64,000 bases of DNA from contig JAGNLW010000001.1 in assembly GCA_017999365.1 (NCBI GenBank), forward strand, positions 752,239 to 816,238, read 5' to 3'. Position numbers and translations under genes: made by a program. This stretch comes from Candidatus Aminicenantota bacterium (lineage in GTDB: Bacteria > Acidobacteriota > Aminicenantia > Aminicenantales > Saccharicenantaceae). The number at the start of each line of letters is the position of its first letter. Positions within the stretch are counted from its first letter, which is position 1. A model generated the notes under the pieces. The model was not told the origin of the DNA. It ran no database searches and saw only the letters and a program-made list of their open reading frames with translations. This document shows positions 17,285 through 25,219 of the stretch, piece by piece.

Positions 17285-18612
17285 GCGGCGGACGGCGCCG
17301 GGCCTCGACGGCGGTCCTCGGCCTCTGCCTGGCCGCGGCGCTGGCCGCTGCGCCGGGCCGGGCGCGAGCCCAGTCCGCCGACGAGGTCCGGGCGGCCTTG
17401 CGCGAGGGCCGCTACGACCGGACCGTCGCCCTGGCCCTCGAGGCCCTGCGGGCCCATCCGGGAGACGACGAGGTCCGCTTCCTCCTGGCCCGGGCCTACG
17501 CCTACGCCGGGAGATGGGACGAAGGCGAGGCCGTCGTCGACGCGCTCCTCGCCGCCAATCCGGCCGACGCCGACCTCATCGTCTTCAAAGGCCGCCTCCG
17601 GTCCTGGCGCGGCGACCTCGAGGGCGCCGATGGGGCCTTCCGGCGGGCCCTGGAGGCGGAGCCGCGCTCGGCCGACGCCCTGGCCGGGCTGGCCGACCTG
17701 GCCGCCTGGCGGGGCGATCCCGACGGCGCTCTGGTCCTGTGCCGGAGGGCCCTCGACCTCGACGCCGCCCACGCCGGCGCCCTCCACCGGGTCGGCGCCG
17801 TCCTGCTCGGACGCGGGGATTACGGGCGGGCCCGGGGCTACCTGGCCCGGGCCGTCGAGCTCGAGCCGGCCAACGCGGACTTCCGCCTCTCGCTCGACCG
17901 GGCCGTGCCGCTGTTCGTGCGCCGGCCCGAGATATGGCTGACGGGCCGGACCGAGCACTGGAGCGACGGCCGCCCCGACAGCGGCGACCTGGGACTGGCG
18001 GTCCTCTTCGGCCTGTTCGACGACCGGGCCCGCTTCGTGGCCAAGGCGGGCCGGTCCTGGCGCGACGGCGGACGGGACGACGGCGCCGGGCTCGAGGTCT
18101 ATCCCCGGCTCTGGAAGGGGGCCTACGGGTATCTCGACCTGTCGGTGGCCCCGCGGGCCGAGGTCGTCCCGCCGTCGGCCGTCCACGTCGAGGTCTATCA
18201 GTCCTTCCTGACCCGCTTCGAAGCCTCGCTCGGCGTCCGCCGGATCGCGGCCCGCGACGGCGCCGTGCTCATGACGGTCGCCTCCGCGGCGGCCTACCTC
18301 GGCCCGTGGTATCCGAACGTCCGGGTCTACGCCGCGGATGCCGCCGCCGGAACGGGCTTCACCTGGATGGCCGGCCTGCGCCGCTACTTCGCCGGGGCGA
18401 GCTTCGTCTGGGCCACCGCGGGCCGGGGGGCCCGGCCGTCCGAGACCGGGGCCGTCGAAGAGGTCCTGGCCGGTCCGGCCTGGTTCGCGGAGGCCGGTTT
18501 CGACGTCTTCGTCCTCGGGGATGTCAAGCTCCGGGGATATGTGTCGCGGCGCGCGGCGTCGGGGGCGCCCGGGAGCACGGCCTTCTCCCTCACGGCCGGA
18601 TACCGCTTCTGA
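17281..18612 (+). CDS. TPR plus YaiO-like outer-membrane beta-barrel protein
   Basis: A 443-residue protein. Signal peptide to about residue 32 (...GRARAQ). About five TPR units (35-210: 'GRYDRTVALALEALRAHPGDDEVRFLLARAYA') are followed by a C-terminal barrel (about 220-443) of the YaiO type ending ...LTAGYRF. TPR-plus-barrel proteins such as PgaA export exopolysaccharide across the outer membrane, and this gene starts in an ATGA overlap with the synthase, so export of that polymer is the natural inference. The true start is 17281; upstream in-frame sequence is out-of-frame GT2 coding. Confidence 0.87.
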   Translation: MSGGRRRASTAVLGLCLAAALAAAPGRARAQSADEVRAALREGRYDRTVALALEALRAHPGDDEVRFLLARAYAYAGRWDEGEAVVDALLAANPADADLIVFKGRLRSWRGDLEGADGAFRRALEAEPRSADALAGLADLAAWRGDPDGALVLCRRALDLDAAHAGALHRVGAVLLGRGDYGRARGYLARAVELEPANADFRLSLDRAVPLFVRRPEIWLTGRTEHWSDGRPDSGDLGLAVLFGLFDDRARFVAKAGRSWRDGGRDDGAGLEVYPRLWKGAYGYLDLSVAPRAEVVPPSAVHVEVYQSFLTRFEASLGVRRIAARDGAVLMTVASAAAYLGPWYPNVRVYAADAAAGTGFTWMAGLRRYFAGASFVWATAGRGARPSETGAVEEVLAGPAWFAEAGFDVFVLGDVKLRGYVSRRAASGAPGSTAFSLTAGYRF

Positions 18613-18640
18613 CCGCCGCCGGAAAGCCCGGCCCGCCCGC

Positions 18641-20947
18641 TCAGAGTTGCAGGGCGTACCCGATCTTCAGGAAGAAGGTCCGGTCGGTCCGGGTCAGCCC
18701 GACGCGGTCCGGGCCCAGCCAGCTGTCGAAGACGCCGCCCAACGAATTGTCGGAATAGCCCAGGAACAGGACCGTCCGCGGATTGAGCTTGTAGGAGAAC
18801 AGGAACTGGGTGAACAGGCCGCGGCTCCGCGAGTCCACGGGGAAGGTGTAGACGGCCGGGTTCTGCTTCTGGTCGCTGTACTGGAGGATGGCCCGGACGA
18901 AGGAGCGGACGCTGAAGTTCCAGACCAGCTTGAGCTGGCTCAGGTTGGCGATGTAGACCGTGTCGCCCTGGTACGACAGGCGCTCGTAGGCGTGGGCGGC
19001 CACGACGTTGAGACGCCGGAAGAGGTTGAGCGCGAGGTTGGGGCCGACCGAGAGCCCCTGGGCCAGCCGCGCGTTGGCGTAGTCGATGGTCTGCCCGGCC
19101 TGGGCCTGGAAGCCGGCCTGGGTGCCGCTGAAGGGACGGATGCGAAAGACGAGATCGCCGTTGGCGGCGTCGAAGTACTGCCCGTCGTAGAAGGTGCGCG
19201 TGAAGTTGGCGTGGACGTTGACCGTGCTCTCCAGGTCGCCCTGGTACATCAGCCCGAGGGTCAGGCCGCGGTCGGTCAGCCGCCCGCCGTGGTCGTAGAC
19301 GACCTCGCCGGCGACGCCGAGGCGGATGAGGTTGAACCAGTCCTTGGCCTTGCCCCAGAACTGGCGGAAGACCATCACGTCGCCCTGGCGGGTGTCGACC
19401 CGCGGCACGAAACCGTAGTCGGCCCGGAAGCCCGGGGACATATCCTGGTAGGCCAGGTTGACGATCCAGGCCCGCGAGAAGTGCTGGAACTGGACCGTGG
19501 CGGCGTTGCCGCCGAAGCGGCCCTCGCGCTGGCCGTAGGCCTCGGCGACGGCGCCGGGATACTCCGTCTCCGAATGCAGGAACTGGACGACGACGAGGTT
19601 CTTCTGGTCGAGCCGGAAGAAGCCGTCCGCCCCGGCGACGTGGTTGCCGTAGCCGGTCCCCATCCGGCCGGTGTAGAGGACGCCCAGCGTCGAGGCCCGG
19701 CCGATGTCCTGGCGCAGGCGGAAGACCCCGCCCGTGGCCGACTGGTCGAGGGATCCTTGGCTCGTGCCCTGGTTCGAAGGGAAGATGAGGTTGGTCATAT
19801 CGTCCTGGGCGGCGAAGACGCCCATGGCCGTCCGCCCCGACTTGCCGGTCAGCTTGGTCCCCCAGAGCGGGTCGGCCACGGTCCGGGTGAAGACGGCCTG
19901 GAGCGGGGTCAGGAAAAAGTCGGCCCCTTCGAGGAAGAAGGGCCGCTTCTCGGGGTAGAAGAGGGCGAAGCGGCGGTTGATCTCGAGCTGGGCGACATCG
20001 GCCTCGACCTGGGAGAAGTCGGGATTGACCGTGCCGTTGAGGATGAGGTTGGGCGTGATGCCCCACTTGGCGGTCAGCCCGTAGTCGTCTTTGATGTCGC
20101 CGCGGGCCAGCGCGCCGTCCGGGTACGCGCCCATGTCCATGCCGTCGGTCCGGACGGCCGTGACGGTCGGCGTCAACTCGATGTTCTGGCCGGGCACGAC
20201 GCCTTCGAAGCCGGTCAGCTTGTTGAACTGGCAGAGGATGCAGTTGACGTTCCGAGAGCGGACGTGGGAGGTCATGCGGTGGCGGGTGTCCCGGGGCCAG
20301 GAGCGCTCGGCCTCGAAGCCCCAGGTCTGGGGCCCGTCGGACCTGCGGAAGCGGAGCTGGCCGAGCGGGATGGCCACCTCGACGGCCCAGCCCCAATCCG
20401 TGATCCTGGCCGACGCCTTCCAGATGGCGTCCCAGGAGAAGTCCTCGTAGCCCTCGAGCTCGCTGAAGTTGGCGTCGGCCTGGACGCCCATGGGATTGAC
20501 CCGGAACTGGAAGCCGCGGCGCTCGTCGTTGAAGGAGTCGACCATGAAGCTGACGTGGTCGTCCATGATGAGCGTGTCGGTGTCGTCGCGGTCCATGAGG
20601 TGGGCCCGGATCTTGCCCGGCTCGGGATCGAGGCAGCGGAAGGCGACGTAGAGATTGTGGAGGTCGTAGGTGACCAGGCATTCCGTGTCGACGGGCGACG
20701 GGATGTTGTCCCCGGGCTGCCATTCGAACGGCAGCGGGATCTTCGGAGCGGCGGCCCAGGCCTCCTCGTCGAGGACGCCGTCGATGCGGATGGGCGTCGC
20801 GGCCCTGGGGACGTCGAAGCGGGCCGACTCGACCCGCTCCGGCTTGGCCGGGGCCTGGCCTTGGGGCGGCGCGGCCGAGACGGCGGGAACGAGGCCGACG
20901 AGAAGAGCGATGGCGAGGGCCGGGACGGTCGGTTTCTTGGTGTTCAT
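18641..20947 (-). CDS. DUF5916 / CBM9-like outer-membrane protein (second copy)
   Basis: A 768-residue protein. Signal peptide MNTKKPTVPALAIALLVGLV..., CBM9-like domain (about 45-235: 'TPIRIDGVLDEEAWAAAPKI', 'FMVDSFNDERRGFQFRVNPMG'), then a barrel with 'FALFYPEKRPFFLEGADFF'. It has the same architecture as the protein at 5913-8102 but is divergent in sequence, so it is an old paralogue. Start at 20947 is supported by AGGAG upstream. Convergent with the YaiO-like gene 28 bp away. Role in surface carbohydrate or peptide handling is inferred only. Confidence 0.87.
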   Translation of the reverse strand: MNTKKPTVPALAIALLVGLVPAVSAAPPQGQAPAKPERVESARFDVPRAATPIRIDGVLDEEAWAAAPKIPLPFEWQPGDNIPSPVDTECLVTYDLHNLYVAFRCLDPEPGKIRAHLMDRDDTDTLIMDDHVSFMVDSFNDERRGFQFRVNPMGVQADANFSELEGYEDFSWDAIWKASARITDWGWAVEVAIPLGQLRFRRSDGPQTWGFEAERSWPRDTRHRMTSHVRSRNVNCILCQFNKLTGFEGVVPGQNIELTPTVTAVRTDGMDMGAYPDGALARGDIKDDYGLTAKWGITPNLILNGTVNPDFSQVEADVAQLEINRRFALFYPEKRPFFLEGADFFLTPLQAVFTRTVADPLWGTKLTGKSGRTAMGVFAAQDDMTNLIFPSNQGTSQGSLDQSATGGVFRLRQDIGRASTLGVLYTGRMGTGYGNHVAGADGFFRLDQKNLVVVQFLHSETEYPGAVAEAYGQREGRFGGNAATVQFQHFSRAWIVNLAYQDMSPGFRADYGFVPRVDTRQGDVMVFRQFWGKAKDWFNLIRLGVAGEVVYDHGGRLTDRGLTLGLMYQGDLESTVNVHANFTRTFYDGQYFDAANGDLVFRIRPFSGTQAGFQAQAGQTIDYANARLAQGLSVGPNLALNLFRRLNVVAAHAYERLSYQGDTVYIANLSQLKLVWNFSVRSFVRAILQYSDQKQNPAVYTFPVDSRSRGLFTQFLFSYKLNPRTVLFLGYSDNSLGGVFDSWLGPDRVGLTRTDRTFFLKIGYALQL

Positions 20948-21021
20948 GGCTGCTCCTGGGGCGGCGTACCTCGACATCTAAAGAATACTCCGCCCGGCCG
21001 GGAAAGGTTGACCGCCGCCCG

Positions 21022-21444
21022 TCAAACCCGGGTCCGGGTGATCTTGGCCACCAGGGCCGAGGTCGGATCGGGGCAGCGGACGTACTCGGTCGTCACGCCG
21101 TCGGGGTCGACGACCTTCTCGTAGGGCGTGCCCTCGTAGCGCCAGGGCAGGGTCACGCCGTTCTCGAGCAGGCGGACGAACTCGTTGAGGCTGGCCCGGA
21201 GCCACGGGCAGAGCTTGCCCCAGTCGGCGGGGTAGGCGAAGGTGTCGCCCTTCTTGTGGCACCAGGTGTCTTCGCGGGCCTCGAAGATCTCGATGTCGAT
21301 CTTGTACCTCTTGCGCGAGGAGGGTGGCGGGGGCGGAGGCGATACGGCCTGTATGGCCTTGTCCTGCCCGGAAGCCAGGGATCCCGAAGCCACCAGAGCC
21401 GCTGCGGCGCAGCCGGCCTTGCCCATGAAGTCGCGACGGTCCAT
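21022..21444 (-). CDS. TIGR04076-family protein with Tat-type signal
   Basis: A 140-residue protein. MDRRDFMGKAGCAAAALVAS is a twin-arginine-type leader (RRDF then a hydrophobic stretch), followed by a short proline run. The rest matches the TIGR04076 pattern: 'DIEIFEAREDTWCHKKGDTF', 'LCPWLRASLNEFVRLLENGVTLPW', 'VRCPDPTSALVAKI', with Cys/His residues that could bind metal. Most family members lack an export signal, so the leader is unusual. A sigma-54-type -24/-12 element lies just upstream. The function of the family is unknown. Confidence 0.82.
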   Translation of the reverse strand: MDRRDFMGKAGCAAAALVASGSLASGQDKAIQAVSPPPPPPSSRKRYKIDIEIFEAREDTWCHKKGDTFAYPADWGKLCPWLRASLNEFVRLLENGVTLPWRYEGTPYEKVVDPDGVTTEYVRCPDPTSALVAKITRTRV

Positions 21445-21481
21445 GAGGGGGGCTCCTTTCCTGCCGAACTGCCCCCGATTA

Positions 21482-21500
21482 TTGCACAGAACATGCCAAG
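21482..21500 (-). promoter_or_regulatory. Sigma-54 (-24/-12) promoter of the TIGR04076 gene
   Basis: Minus strand reads TTGGCATGTTCTGTGCAAT. The invariant GG (21497-21496) and GC (21485-21484) are separated by exactly 10 bp, as RpoN promoters require. The predicted transcription start is about 21472, 28 bases before the ATG. Confidence 0.65.
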
Positions 21501-21541
21501 AGTCCCAGCCTGAGGGCCTTTCCCGGGGCTGTAAAGGATAT

Positions 21542-21547
21542 TACAAT
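21542..21547 (+). promoter_or_regulatory. Candidate -10 box of the TPR lipoprotein gene
   Basis: TACAAT, 17 bp after a weak TTTCCC (21519-21524). It would give a leader of about 110 bases before the ATG at 21662. Confidence 0.4.
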
Positions 21548-21661
21548 GGCGTCAACGGGCTTTACCCGGCGGCCGGCCTAAACGCCGCCCCGGGGACGGA
21601 CGAATTCTCGGGTGAGAGGAGCCCGGGGGTGAGGCCGGCCGGCGCCGGCGGAGGAGGCTTT

Positions 21662-23236
21662 ATGACGCGGTCCATCGGGATCACGGTCCTGGCCGGGGCC
21701 GTCGGCTTCGCGGCCGCCTGTGCCACAGGCGGCGTCCGCACACCCGTCCGGCCCGATCCGGCCGTCGCGGCCGCGGCACGGATGGTCGAGGCCGACGCCC
21801 TCTTCGCGGCCGGCCATTTCAACGCGCTGAAGGAAGCCCGGCGGATCTACGGCGAGATCGCCGCCGCCGCGCCTTCGACCCCGGGCGCGGCCGAGAAACG
21901 CCTCCGGGCGGCCGTCGCCCTCAGCCTTCGGGCGAAGGATCTGGGCCTCGCGCCCGACGCGCCGGAGCTCGATCCCGGTCCCCTCGACGATCGCGAGCCC
22001 GCCCTGGCCCGCTACGCGCCCTGGCTCGAGCTCCTGGCCGGTCTGCCCGGTAAGATCAAGGGCAATCCGGGCCGCGACCGGATCGGCGGCCGTGACCTCG
22101 ACGCGCATCTCGACTGGATCAACGCCCGGATCGCGGACATCGACCGGGGACTGGAGGCCGAAGCCAAGGTCGACGACCTGGCCGCCGCCCTTCGCCTGGC
22201 CCTGCGGACCGCGTTCGGTTACAAGTTCACGGACGCGTTCGACGCCAAGACGGCCGTGGCCCTCCACCCGGCCTCGCGGCTCGTCGCCTTCCAGGCCGCC
22301 CTCTCCCCGGCTTATGACTTCGAGGCCCTCGAGAAGCTCCTGGCATCGGACCCGGGCTTCGCCGAGGTCCGTTATTACCTCGGCGAGGCGGCCCTCCTGG
22401 GCGGGAAGCTGTTGACGGCCGAAGGCCATTACCTCGCCGCCGAAGCGGCCCTCCCCGGCTCGCTCTCCGTCCTCATCTCCCTGGCCAAGGTCGCCTTCCA
22501 GATGGAGGAGACCGAGAGCTGTCTCGAATGGAACGAGAAGGCTCTGGCCCGCCTGCCGGTCTACCGCGACGCCCTGCTCGGCAAGGGCCTGGCCCTCGGT
22601 TACCTCGCCCGGAACGAGGAGGCCCTGGCCGTTCTCGGCCGGCTCCTCGAGCTCGGCACCTACTACATGGGCGAGGGCCATTACTGGTCGGCCTGGAACC
22701 TCCACGAGCTCGGCCGGCTCGAGGAGGCCCGGCGGGAGGTCGATGCGGCCAAGGTCTTCCTCGTCGGCGTCGCCGACGTCGCGACGCTCTCCGGCATCAT
22801 CGCCTACAAGCAGGGGCGGCTCGACGACGCCGAGCGCGATCTGCGCCAGGCCCTCGATCTCGCGCCCGAGGACGCCGACGCCGCCTTCCACCTCGGGCGG
22901 CTCTACGCCGACCGCAAGGACTGGCTGAACTCGGGCATCTACTTCTCCGGAGCGGCCGGATCCTTCGAGGACCGGGAGCGGGCCCTGGAGAAGAGGATCG
23001 AGGAGATCGAGGCCTCGGAGATGGCGCTCGAGCGGCGCAACCGCCTGGTCATCCGCAAGAAGGTCCAGATCCTGGCCGTCCAGGCGACCAAGGCCACGGC
23101 CCAGTACAACGGCGCCGCCGGCTACCACAACGCGGGCTCGCTCGAGCGGGCCCTGGACCTGGCCCGGCAGGCGGCCGCCCATCCCGCCTTCGCGGACAAG
23201 GCCGCCGAGCTGATCAAGCTCATCCTCGAGCGCTGA
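21662..23236 (+). CDS. TPR-repeat lipoprotein
   Basis: A 524-residue protein with a lipoprotein signal (MTRSIGITVLAGAVGFAAAC, Cys20). A helical N-terminal half (about 40-220) resembles TRAP-transporter-associated TPR folds. TPR units follow from about 230 ('VRYYLGEAALLGGKLLTAEGHYLAAEAAL', 'IAYKQGRLDDAERDLRQALDLAPEDADAAFHLGRL'), and the C-terminal end is helical. Likely a periplasmic lipid-anchored scaffold. GAGGAGG at 21651-21657 fixes the start; the frame is open far upstream but that is not coding. A terminator follows at once. Confidence 0.85.
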   Translation: MTRSIGITVLAGAVGFAAACATGGVRTPVRPDPAVAAAARMVEADALFAAGHFNALKEARRIYGEIAAAAPSTPGAAEKRLRAAVALSLRAKDLGLAPDAPELDPGPLDDREPALARYAPWLELLAGLPGKIKGNPGRDRIGGRDLDAHLDWINARIADIDRGLEAEAKVDDLAAALRLALRTAFGYKFTDAFDAKTAVALHPASRLVAFQAALSPAYDFEALEKLLASDPGFAEVRYYLGEAALLGGKLLTAEGHYLAAEAALPGSLSVLISLAKVAFQMEETESCLEWNEKALARLPVYRDALLGKGLALGYLARNEEALAVLGRLLELGTYYMGEGHYWSAWNLHELGRLEEARREVDAAKVFLVGVADVATLSGIIAYKQGRLDDAERDLRQALDLAPEDADAAFHLGRLYADRKDWLNSGIYFSGAAGSFEDRERALEKRIEEIEASEMALERRNRLVIRKKVQILAVQATKATAQYNGAAGYHNAGSLERALDLARQAAAHPAFADKAAELIKLILER

Positions 23237-23242
23237 CGGGCC

Positions 23243-23275
23243 GGCCCGCCGCCGAGGGCGCGGGCCGCCCTTTTT
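23243..23275 (+). terminator. Terminator of the TPR lipoprotein gene
   Basis: GGCCCGC stem (23243-23249 with 23260-23266), loop of 10, then GCCC and five T (23271-23275). Confidence 0.65.
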
Positions 23276-23299
23276 CCCCGGGGACCTCCGGAAAAGTTG

Positions 23300-23305
23300 T
23301 ATAAT
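23300..23305 (+). promoter_or_regulatory. -10 box of the acyl-CoA ligase gene
   Basis: A perfect TATAAT 24 bases upstream of the ATG at 23329, directly after the preceding terminator. The -35 region is not consensus. Confidence 0.6.
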
Positions 23306-23328
23306 GGGTCCTCGAGAAAGAAGGGACC

Positions 23329-25119
23329 ATGACCGACGACACCGTGACCACCCTCAGCGGGCTCTTCCTCCGCTCCTGCCGGACCTTCCCGAAGCCCGAA
23401 CGGATGCGCTTCAAGGTCGGCGCCGACTGGACCAGGCTCTCCACGGACGAGGTCGAGAGCGGCGTGCGACGCCTGTCGCTCGGCTTCCGCGAGCTCGGCC
23501 TGGGCCCGGGCGACCGGCTGGCCATCCTGTCCGAGAACCGTCCGGAGTGGGTCATGGCCGACTTCGCCGCGCTGTGCGCGGGGGCCGTCACCGTGCCCAT
23601 CTACACCTCGCTCCTGCCCGAACAGATCCGCTTCCTCCTCGAGGATTCGGGGGCCCGGATCGTCGTCTGCTCCGATCTCGACCTGTGGGCCAAGGTCGAG
23701 GCCGTCCGGGCCGGCCTGCCCGCGCTCGAAAGGGTCATCGTCATCGACGGCGACCCGCCGGCCGGGACCCACGCCCTGTCGGATGTCGTGGAGATGGGAC
23801 GGCGGGCCGAAGAGGCCGCCCCCGGGGCGTTCGAGAAGGCCGCCGGGGCCGTCCGCCCCGGCGACCTGGCCTCCATCATCTACACCTCCGGCACGACGGG
23901 CGTCCCCAAGGGCGTCATGCTCAGCCACGCCAATTTCGTCAGCAACGTCCTGTCCCTGGCCTCGTTCATCGATTTCGGCGAGGCCGACACGGGTCTGTCC
24001 TTCCTGCCCCTCTCGCATGTCCTGGAGCGGACGGCCACCTATTTCCTCTTCCACGTCGGCGCGACCATCGCCTACGCGGAGAACATCGAGGCCCTGGCCC
24101 TCAACATGGTCGAGGTCCGGCCGACCATCATCGTCAGCGTGCCCCGGGTGTTCGAGAAGATCTACACCCGGATCATGGACCAGATCCTGGCCGGCTCCCG
24201 GCTCAAGCGGGCCATCTTCGTCTGGGCCCTGGCGACCGGGAAGAAGCACGCGGCCTTGACCGTCGCCGGCCGGCCCGTCCCGGCCCACCTGGCCTTCAAA
24301 CGGGCCGTGGCGAAGAGGCTCGTCTTCGCCAAGATCACGGCCCGGACCGGCGGCCGGATCCGGTACGCCATCTGCGGCGGGGCTCCCCTGTCGAAGGACA
24401 TCGGCGAGTTCTTCTACGCCATCGGCCTCAGGATCATGCCGGGGTACGGCCTGACCGAGACGTCCCCCGTGCTGACCGGCAGCACCCCGCGCCGGGTCCG
24501 CTTCGGGACGGCCGGCGTGCCCATCCCGGGGATCGAGCTGCGCATCGCCGACGACGGCGAGATCCTGGCCCGCGGGCCCAACATCATGATGGGGTATTAC
24601 CGGAACGAGACGGCCACGCGGGAGGTCCTCAAGGACGGCTGGCTCTCGACCGGGGACATCGGCCGGTTCGACGAGGACGGGTTCCTCGTCATCACCGACC
24701 GCAAGAAGGACATCATCGTCACCTCCGGCGGCAAGAACGTCGCCCCCCAGCCCATCGAGGGCCTCATCCAGGCCAGCCCGTACATCGCTTCCGCCGTCGT
24801 CGTGGGCAGCAGCCGGAAGTTCATCTCGGCCCTCATCGTCCCCGACTTCGACAAGCTCGAGGCCCTGGCCAAAACCAAGGGTTGGGCCGTCGCCGACCGC
24901 GCCGAGCTCTGCCGCCGGCCCGAAACGGCCGCCTTCCTGCTCGAAGAGGCCAACCGCATGACGCCGGGCCTGGCGTCCTACGAGCGGATCAAGAAGGTCG
25001 CGGTCCTCGACCGGGAGTTCGAGCTCGACGCCGGCGAGGTCACCCCGACCCTCAAGGTGCGGCGGACGATCGTCGAACAGAAATACGCCGCCCTCATCGA
25101 CGCCCTCTACACGGAGTGA
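23329..25119 (+). CDS. Long-chain acyl-CoA synthetase (AMP-forming)
   Basis: A 596-residue ANL-superfamily enzyme that activates fatty acids with ATP and CoA. The P-loop 'IIYTSGTTGVPKG' (about 183-195), 'PGYGLTETSPV' (about 371-381), 'GWLSTGDIG' and 'ITDRKKDIIVTSGGKNVAP' are all intact, including the C-terminal catalytic Lys region ('TPTLKVRRT'). Length and motifs fit FadD15-like enzymes. Cytoplasmic or membrane-peripheral. Its own TATAAT and the preceding terminator suggest a single-gene unit. Chain-length specificity cannot be read from sequence. Confidence 0.93.
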   Translation: MTDDTVTTLSGLFLRSCRTFPKPERMRFKVGADWTRLSTDEVESGVRRLSLGFRELGLGPGDRLAILSENRPEWVMADFAALCAGAVTVPIYTSLLPEQIRFLLEDSGARIVVCSDLDLWAKVEAVRAGLPALERVIVIDGDPPAGTHALSDVVEMGRRAEEAAPGAFEKAAGAVRPGDLASIIYTSGTTGVPKGVMLSHANFVSNVLSLASFIDFGEADTGLSFLPLSHVLERTATYFLFHVGATIAYAENIEALALNMVEVRPTIIVSVPRVFEKIYTRIMDQILAGSRLKRAIFVWALATGKKHAALTVAGRPVPAHLAFKRAVAKRLVFAKITARTGGRIRYAICGGAPLSKDIGEFFYAIGLRIMPGYGLTETSPVLTGSTPRRVRFGTAGVPIPGIELRIADDGEILARGPNIMMGYYRNETATREVLKDGWLSTGDIGRFDEDGFLVITDRKKDIIVTSGGKNVAPQPIEGLIQASPYIASAVVVGSSRKFISALIVPDFDKLEALAKTKGWAVADRAELCRRPETAAFLLEEANRMTPGLASYERIKKVAVLDREFELDAGEVTPTLKVRRTIVEQKYAALIDALYTE

Positions 25120-25219
25120 CGTCCGCCGAGGCGGACGGCCGCCGGGGACGCGCCCATTGCCTTCGCCCTCCCGGATGGGGTAAACCATAGGGACAGCTTC
25201 GCTCCGGAGGAGGACGCCC

